64,000 bases of DNA. Source: a virus. The notes beneath the pieces were generated by a model. It had not been told where the DNA came from. It saw only the letters and a list, made by a program, of their open reading frames with translations, and did no database searches. The position numbers were made by a program, and so were the translations under genes. Positions 59,195-64,000 of this stretch are shown one piece after another (position 1 is the stretch's first letter; every line of letters starts with the position of its first letter). Location: IMG/VR virus record IMGVR_UViG_3300042503_002860, positions 47,653 to 111,652 of that record. The stretch is one strand, 5' to 3'.

Positions 59195-60544
59195 TTAGGC
59201 TGCTACTTTAATTTGTCCCGTAACTGCTGCTGTAATTAGTGCTGTGCGTCGTTCTTGTAAAAGTTCGATAGTATTCTTAGTCACTGAGTCTAATTTAGAT
59301 AATTGAGAGCTATATTTTTGAATAGATTGAATTAATTTTTCTTGCTCATCTTGAGGTGGTAGAGGAATCCAAAAATTACCTATATCTTCAAAAGTTAAAC
59401 CTTCACGAGAAATTCCCTCTTGATTCAGAAACACTTGCGTTTGTCCCACGTTACTAGCTAATACAGCATTAAGGTAATCTGATTTAATAGTTTTAAAGTT
59501 TGGTCGAATAATACAAACGTGCTGATTAACATTACCTTGTGATATATCTTCTGGAACTACACAACATCTTCCAATAGATGCGCCTGTTATATTAATTAGC
59601 ACATCATACGGTTGAACGCGACTACTTGACATTTCAGCATCAATTTCTTCTGTAATATAGACAAGTTCACTAATAACTAACCCTGTAAATAGAACATTTT
59701 GGCTTCTTATAAGTGGAATACCTTCTGTTAGATAAATTTCTGATCCGCCTTTAGGAGTTTTCCCACTACCTATTTTTTCTGTAATTTGTTTCAATTTCAC
59801 TATATCCCAATGTTTGGGTATTTTACCTATATATTCAACACCAGAATCACGCATAGGAACATCAGGATTTAACCCACAAGTGATAACATTAGTAATTAAG
59901 GATTGACGCTTTTCTGTTAGTAAATCAAGCAGACGTTCTTTAGCTGAAATAAGTTTGTCTATTTTGACAGTTTCATGATCAAGATAATTTGCGATCGCAC
60001 GTTGTTCAGAAAGTGAAGGTAGCGGAATTAAAACTTCACCATATTTCTCCGCACTAAAGTTTTGAATAGTAGCTTGGATTGTACCTTTATGTATTTGTGT
60101 CCAGTAAATATTAGATTGCGTGAAAAAAAATAAAAAATCAGGAATCAGTAAATTATAATTACAGCGAAAACGAATTAAATAGCCTGCAAAACAGGCTTTA
60201 CCCCATTCTTTTCGGTAAATAAATGTTTTACCAACAGTTGCACCACTTCTTGCAAGTAAAATATCGCTTTCTTGCAGCAAATATGGTTCAGCAACTTGGG
60301 GTGGCAATGATTTAAAAGTTTCTGAACGCAATGAGCTATCTTCCTTAATATCTGTGATACGTATAAATCTAGGGAAGTTAGGATCATCTTCTAGAGCAGC
60401 TTCATTTGCACCGTAGGCTAAAGGTTCATTGGTTAAATATTTTAATTTTACCATATTCCAAACGATTGGAATATTTTGAAACCAATCAAAATCGGAACTA
60501 TGAAAGCGAGTCTCACACGAATTAAATGTATTAGAAATGCTCAA
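59195..60544 (-). CDS. hsdS: Type I restriction-modification specificity subunit
   Basis: 449 residues with two target recognition domains (about 25-165 and 240-390), each followed by a conserved helical region ('IPLPSLSEQRAIANYLDHET' and 'IPLPPQDEQEKLIQSIQKYS'), the standard HsdS duplication. It sets the bipartite DNA target of the HsdM methylase. Overlaps the hsdM stop by 4 bases (ATGA), so the two are translationally coupled. Not truncated. Confidence 0.92.
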   Translation of the reverse strand: MSISNTFNSCETRFHSSDFDWFQNIPIVWNMVKLKYLTNEPLAYGANEAALEDDPNFPRFIRITDIKEDSSLRSETFKSLPPQVAEPYLLQESDILLARSGATVGKTFIYRKEWGKACFAGYLIRFRCNYNLLIPDFLFFFTQSNIYWTQIHKGTIQATIQNFSAEKYGEVLIPLPSLSEQRAIANYLDHETVKIDKLISAKERLLDLLTEKRQSLITNVITCGLNPDVPMRDSGVEYIGKIPKHWDIVKLKQITEKIGSGKTPKGGSEIYLTEGIPLIRSQNVLFTGLVISELVYITEEIDAEMSSSRVQPYDVLINITGASIGRCCVVPEDISQGNVNQHVCIIRPNFKTIKSDYLNAVLASNVGQTQVFLNQEGISREGLTFEDIGNFWIPLPPQDEQEKLIQSIQKYSSQLSKLDSVTKNTIELLQERRTALITAAVTGQIKVAA

Positions 60545-62562
60545 ATTATCACCTCATGAAGCAAACGCATAAACTCTTCCTCCATGCGTTTGATATCAGC
60601 ATCAATTTCAGCCAAAGATCGCGGAGGAGTGTACTTATAAAAATGCCGATTAAAATTAATCTCATAAGCACTGCGAATTTTTTCACCATCTGCCCAAGCA
60701 TCATTTACGTGCGGTTCAACCTCACGACAAAAATAATCCACAATTTCATTTGTCAAAGAGATATTTTCAAAATCCCTTAATTGTGTATCTGGCTCATACA
60801 TCCGCTCTACCTTGCCCTTGGCATCTCTAAACCAACCCCAAACACGGGCATTAGGTTCATTAGTAGCTTTACGTTCCTTGAAAATAACCCTCTCAGCTTC
60901 TACATTACGCTCTGTAAACACATCTCTAAACAGCTTGCTTTCTGCCTTTTTCCACTTACTACCACGCTGCTTAATTAAAGCATTCATCAACTTATCAAAC
61001 TCACTCCAATTAGGACGGGGTTCTCTTCCTAACTCTCTATCTATTGCTTGTACATCATCTAACAAGTGAGGAACAGCATCTAAAAATCTGCTTTTGCGTT
61101 CTACATCCATTTGGTAAAGCAAACGTAACGGTCTTTCAATGGGAACACGATGATAACCAAAATCTTCATTATCAAAAATCTTGCTGGTTTCACTTTCCTC
61201 AAATTCCCCATAGTCGCGCACCACAGCCGCAATATCTTCTTCACCCATATAACGGCGTTTATCCCCCAAACTGCGGCGCATAGGTAGCCAACGAGAGCGA
61301 GAATCTATTAATTGAATCTTGCCTTTACGGTGTTTTTGCTTGCGATTAGTAACAATCCAAATATAAGTACCAATTCCAGTGTTATAAAACATTTGCTCTG
61401 GTAAAGCTATAATCGCCTCTAACCAATCATTTTCAATAATCCATTTACGAATTTCACTTTCACCACTACCCGCACCACCAGTAAACAAAGGTGAACCATT
61501 GAAAACAATAGCCAAACGTGAGCCATTTTTCCCCGCTTCCGGTTGATATGGCTCAAACTTACTAATCATGTGCTGTAAGAATAGCAAAGAACCATCATTA
61601 ACTCGTGGTGTACCTGCGCCAAACCTACCAGCAAAACCAAATTTTTCGCTTTCCCGTTGTACTTCTTTTTGTTGCCGTTTCCAGTCCACACCAAAGGGGG
61701 GATTAGCTAAAAAATAATCAAAATGTTCACCAGAATATTGATCATTAATTAATGAATCACCATAACGAATATCACTTTTTTCATTACTTTTTAATAACAA
61801 ATCTGAAGCAGCAATAGCATAAGCACGGGGGTTAAAATCCTGCCCAAATACATATAATGTTGCAGTTTTATGGTGTTCACGCAAATAAGTTTGGGCTTCT
61901 GCCAACATTCCACCAGTACCACAAGTTGGATCAAGGAGTTTGCGAATAATCCCCGGTTGAGTCAAAATATCATCATCAGGATCAAATAAAATATCCACCA
62001 TCAAGCGAATCACTTCTCGTGGTGTAAAGTGATCACCTGCTGTTTCATTAGCTGCTTCATTAAATCTGCGGATTAAATCTTCAAATAACAACCCCATCCC
62101 GATATTATCAACAGCATCAGGATGGAGATTAACATCACAAAATTTAGATACAACGAGATAGAGAATATTAGCCTCGCGCATCTTCTCAATTTCGGCAGGA
62201 AACTCAAATTTCTCGAAAATTTCGTAAACGTTTTTTGAGAAACCTTTAATGTAGCTAATGAGATGTTGATCTATATTGTCAGGATCACCTTTAAGCTGCT
62301 CAAAATTAAGTTCTGAACGATTATGAAACCGTTGTTTTGCTACGGCATTTAGCCTTGCATCTAGGGCATCACCCGTGAGTGTATCCTTCCGCTTGTGATA
62401 TTCTGCTAATACTTGGGGTTTAGTTGAAGCAAGCACACAGTCAAAGCGACGCAACACCGTCATTGGTAACATTGCACGCTCGTATTGCGGTGGCCGATAA
62501 GGACCACGTAACAAGTCAGCAATTTGCCAAATGAAGTTGGAGAGTTGGTGATGGTCTGTCAT
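60541..62562 (-). CDS. hsdM: Type I restriction-modification DNA methyltransferase subunit
   Basis: 673 residues. N-terminal HsdM helical domain (LSNFIWQIADLLRGPYRPPQ), motif I 'LLDPTCGTGGMLAEAQ', motif IV 'YFLANPPFGVDW', so an N6-adenine methylase. With HsdS it forms the active methylase. Long C-terminal extension after about residue 500. Promoter-like TATAAT at about 62582 on the minus strand. No hsdR lies on either side within the window, so the pair may act as an orphan methylase or depend on an R subunit elsewhere. Confidence 0.93.
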   Translation of the reverse strand: MTDHHQLSNFIWQIADLLRGPYRPPQYERAMLPMTVLRRFDCVLASTKPQVLAEYHKRKDTLTGDALDARLNAVAKQRFHNRSELNFEQLKGDPDNIDQHLISYIKGFSKNVYEIFEKFEFPAEIEKMREANILYLVVSKFCDVNLHPDAVDNIGMGLLFEDLIRRFNEAANETAGDHFTPREVIRLMVDILFDPDDDILTQPGIIRKLLDPTCGTGGMLAEAQTYLREHHKTATLYVFGQDFNPRAYAIAASDLLLKSNEKSDIRYGDSLINDQYSGEHFDYFLANPPFGVDWKRQQKEVQRESEKFGFAGRFGAGTPRVNDGSLLFLQHMISKFEPYQPEAGKNGSRLAIVFNGSPLFTGGAGSGESEIRKWIIENDWLEAIIALPEQMFYNTGIGTYIWIVTNRKQKHRKGKIQLIDSRSRWLPMRRSLGDKRRYMGEEDIAAVVRDYGEFEESETSKIFDNEDFGYHRVPIERPLRLLYQMDVERKSRFLDAVPHLLDDVQAIDRELGREPRPNWSEFDKLMNALIKQRGSKWKKAESKLFRDVFTERNVEAERVIFKERKATNEPNARVWGWFRDAKGKVERMYEPDTQLRDFENISLTNEIVDYFCREVEPHVNDAWADGEKIRSAYEINFNRHFYKYTPPRSLAEIDADIKRMEEEFMRLLHEVII

Positions 62563-62671
62563 GTGCGTCTGTTGTTGATCTACCTATTATATCTACTTTT
62601 TAGGTAAGCAGAGCATAATAATAAAACAGATTGCACAGGTAAAGTCACTCTGTCAACAGTGGGGGTATAGT

Positions 62672-62698
62672 GGGATGCGGGATGCGGGATGCGATCGC
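62672..62698. repeat. Three GGGATGC tandem repeats running into HIP1
   Basis: GGGATGC at 62672, 62679 and 62686, then GCGATCGC at 62691-62698. Located between hsdM and the repressor gene; a small slippage-prone cyanobacterial repeat, no function seen. Confidence 0.8.
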
Positions 62699-62722
62699 TC
62701 ACTTCACTATAAGCATAACCCT

Positions 62723-62914
62723 TTAACTCCCCTGTGACTTACCACCAGCAGGGGAATCTTTTTTTTGCAACCAATCTTTTATGGCCTCTTCTAAAGCCGC
62801 AGTTTGCGTCATTTCCAGCCGCGCACAGGCAATTTCAAAGGCGATTTTTATGTCTTTAGGGACTCTTCCCCTAACTTCTCTAGTTTCTTCTGTCATCCTA
62901 ATTTTAAAGCCCAA
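62723..62914 (-). CDS. Arc-type (ribbon-helix-helix) repressor of the V-K CAST
   Basis: 63 residues. N-terminal strand and helix pattern (MGFKIRMTEETREVRGRVPK, 'IKIAFEIACARLEMTQTAAL', then 'EEAIKDWLQKK') fits Arc/MetJ-like proteins. It is divergent from cas12k. In type V-K CRISPR-associated transposons a small MerR- or Arc-type regulator sits exactly here and represses cas12k. Four 8-bp direct repeats overlap the cas12k promoter 45 bases away, the type of site ribbon-helix-helix proteins bind in tandem. Confidence 0.78.
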   Translation of the reverse strand: MGFKIRMTEETREVRGRVPKDIKIAFEIACARLEMTQTAALEEAIKDWLQKKDSPAGGKSQGS

Positions 62915-62958
62915 GCTTGCGGTTTTTATTTTTGCACAGTCTTTGAGAAAAAAATCAT

Positions 62959-62994
62959 TTGCGCTATTGCGTCATTACGTCATTGCGCTATAAT
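62959..62994 (+). promoter_or_regulatory. cas12k promoter with four 8-bp direct-repeat operator
   Basis: TTGCGCTA, TTGCGTCA, TTACGTCA, TTGCGCTA lie head to tail at 62959-62990. The last overlaps TATAAT (62989-62994); TTGCGT at 62967-62972 is a -35 at 16-base spacing. Binding of the Arc-type protein here would block cas12k transcription. Confidence 0.72.
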
Positions 62995-63022
62995 TAGGGA
63001 AGGTAAAAAAATCAAAGACACT

Positions 63023-64000
63023 ATGAGCGTTATTACAATTCAATGTCGCTTAGTTGCTGATGAAAGCAGCCTCCGTCAACTATGGGAATTGATGACTGAA
63101 AAAAATACACCATTCATCAATGAAATATTGCTACAGATAGGAAAACACCCAGAATTTGAAACTTGGCTAGAAAAAGGTAGGATACCTGCTGAATTACTCA
63201 AAACACTGGGTAATTCCCTCAAATCTCAAGAACCTTTTACTGAACAACCTGGACGTTTTTACACCTCAGCGATTACCTTAGTGGATTATCTGTATAAATC
63301 CTGGTTCGCTTTACAGAAACGCAGAAAGAACCAAATAGAAGGGAAACAGCGTTGGCTAAAAATGCTCAAAAGTGATCAAGAACTAGAACAAGAAAGTCAA
63401 TCTAGTTTAGAAGTAATCCGTACTAAAGCTAGTGAACTTATCACTAAATTTGCACCTCAGTCAGATAGCGAAGCGCTCCGTAGGAATCAAAATGACAACC
63501 AGAAAAAGGGAAAAAAGACTAAAAAATCCACAAAATCTAAAACATCTTCCATTTTCAAAATTCTTTTAAACACTTACGAAGAAACAGAAGATATTCTTAC
63601 TCGTTGCGCTCTTGCATATCTACTCAAAAATAACTGTCAAATTAGTGAAGTGGATGAAAAACCAGAAGAATTTACCAGAAATAAGCGTAGAAAAGAAATA
63701 GAAATTGAACGCCTAAAAGATCAACTCCAAAGTCGCATTCCTAAAGGTAGAGATTTGACAGGAGAAGAATGGTTAGAAACTTTAAAAGTTGCTACTTTCA
63801 ATGTTCCGCAAAATGAAAATGAAGCAAAGGCATGGCAAGCAGCACTTTTAAGAAAAACTGCTAATGTTCCCTTTCCTGTAGCTTATGAATCTAACGAGGA
63901 TATGACATGGTTAAAAAATGATAAGAATCGTCTCTTTGTGCGGTTCAATGGCTTGGGAAAACTTACTTTTGAGATTTACTGCGATAAGCGTCATTTGCAC
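63023..64000 (+). CDS. cas12k: Cas12k, 5' part (window edge)
   Basis: 326 codons are visible, roughly half of the protein. The start 'MSVITIQCRLVADESSLRQL' and later blocks 'FYTSAITLVDYLYKSWFALQ', 'ILTRCALAYLLKNNC', 'RIPKGRDLTGEEWLETL', 'NDKNRLFVRFNGLGKL' align closely with Cas12k (C2c5) of Scytonema-type CASTs as I remember them. Cas12k is a nuclease-dead effector that guides Tn7-like insertion with TnsB, TnsC and TniQ. The start is fixed by the AGGGAAGG ribosome binding site about 20 bases upstream. The tracrRNA and CRISPR array would be expected to the right, outside the window. Confidence 0.93.
   Translation, partial: MSVITIQCRLVADESSLRQLWELMTEKNTPFINEILLQIGKHPEFETWLEKGRIPAELLKTLGNSLKSQEPFTEQPGRFYTSAITLVDYLYKSWFALQKRRKNQIEGKQRWLKMLKSDQELEQESQSSLEVIRTKASELITKFAPQSDSEALRRNQNDNQKKGKKTKKSTKSKTSSIFKILLNTYEETEDILTRCALAYLLKNNCQISEVDEKPEEFTRNKRRKEIEIERLKDQLQSRIPKGRDLTGEEWLETLKVATFNVPQNENEAKAWQAALLRKTANVPFPVAYESNEDMTWLKNDKNRLFVRFNGLGKLTFEIYCDKRHLH

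Noticed and set aside
1-64000. Phage integrase or att sites
   Set aside because: No tyrosine or serine recombinase motif was seen in any ORF, and the hairpin pair at 1304 and 52862 lacks the features needed to call it att.

Overview
The window is AT-rich and carries the octamer GCGATCGC (HIP1) many times (for example near 670, 13210, 18160, 40250, 48990, 55440, 56165, 59990, 62690), which points to a filamentous cyanobacterium of the Nostocales type. Almost all of it is one temperate siphovirus-like genome. It has a large cyanobacterial-plasmid-type replication protein and no recognisable integrase, so a phage-plasmid, or a phage co-integrated with a plasmid, is the simplest reading. At the right end a different module begins: a type I DNA methylation pair (hsdM, hsdS) and the first two genes of a type V-K CRISPR-associated transposon (an Arc-type repressor and the 5' part of cas12k, cut by the window edge).

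Layout. 1-980: a partial gene and a small helix-turn-helix gene. 1.0-2.6 kb: no ORF; a strong promoter reads leftward into about 0.9 kb of hairpin-rich sequence (candidate long ncRNA). Two isolated CRISPR-repeat-like 37-mers lie at 2104 and 2717. 3.4-12.3 kb (minus): tail tip and fibres of lambda order (gpL-, gpM-, J-, I- and K-like proteins) with duplicated fibre/chaperone cassettes. 12.4-14.7 kb (plus): portal-MuF protein, a holin-like peptide and a small ORF. 14.8-37.7 kb (minus): a 5050-residue tape measure protein with three peptidoglycan-cleaving domains, the tail chaperones (made by a -1 frameshift), tail tube, neck proteins, major capsid protein, decoration protein and prohead protease. 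37.8-39.5 kb (plus): an XRE regulator and a 7-bladed propeller protein. 39.5-42.2 kb: terminase large subunit interrupted by a class 3 intein. 42.3-47.4 kb: small genes, most with their own promoter and terminator; ten copies of one operator sit inside these promoters. 47.4-50.6 kb: PLP-fold enzyme, DNA methylase, ParB-like protein and small terminase. 50.8-52.7 kb: unknown small genes under a second palindromic operator. 53.2-57.6 kb: replication protein. 58.0-62.6 kb: ATPase, hsdS, hsdM. 62.7-64.0 kb: CAST repressor and cas12k.

How the parts may work together. The structural genes build a long, flexible-tailed virion whose tape measure would also open the cyanobacterial wall. The small operator-controlled cassettes look like a silenced lysogenic or early regulon, possibly counter-defence. 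The methylase/ParB/PLP cluster likely modifies phage DNA next to packaging. The replication protein would maintain the element as an episome. The hsdMS pair is placed where V-K transposons carry cargo, upstream of the cas12k repressor; no tnsB, tnsC, tniQ, CRISPR array or transposon end is visible here, so the relation between phage and transposon cannot be settled from this window.
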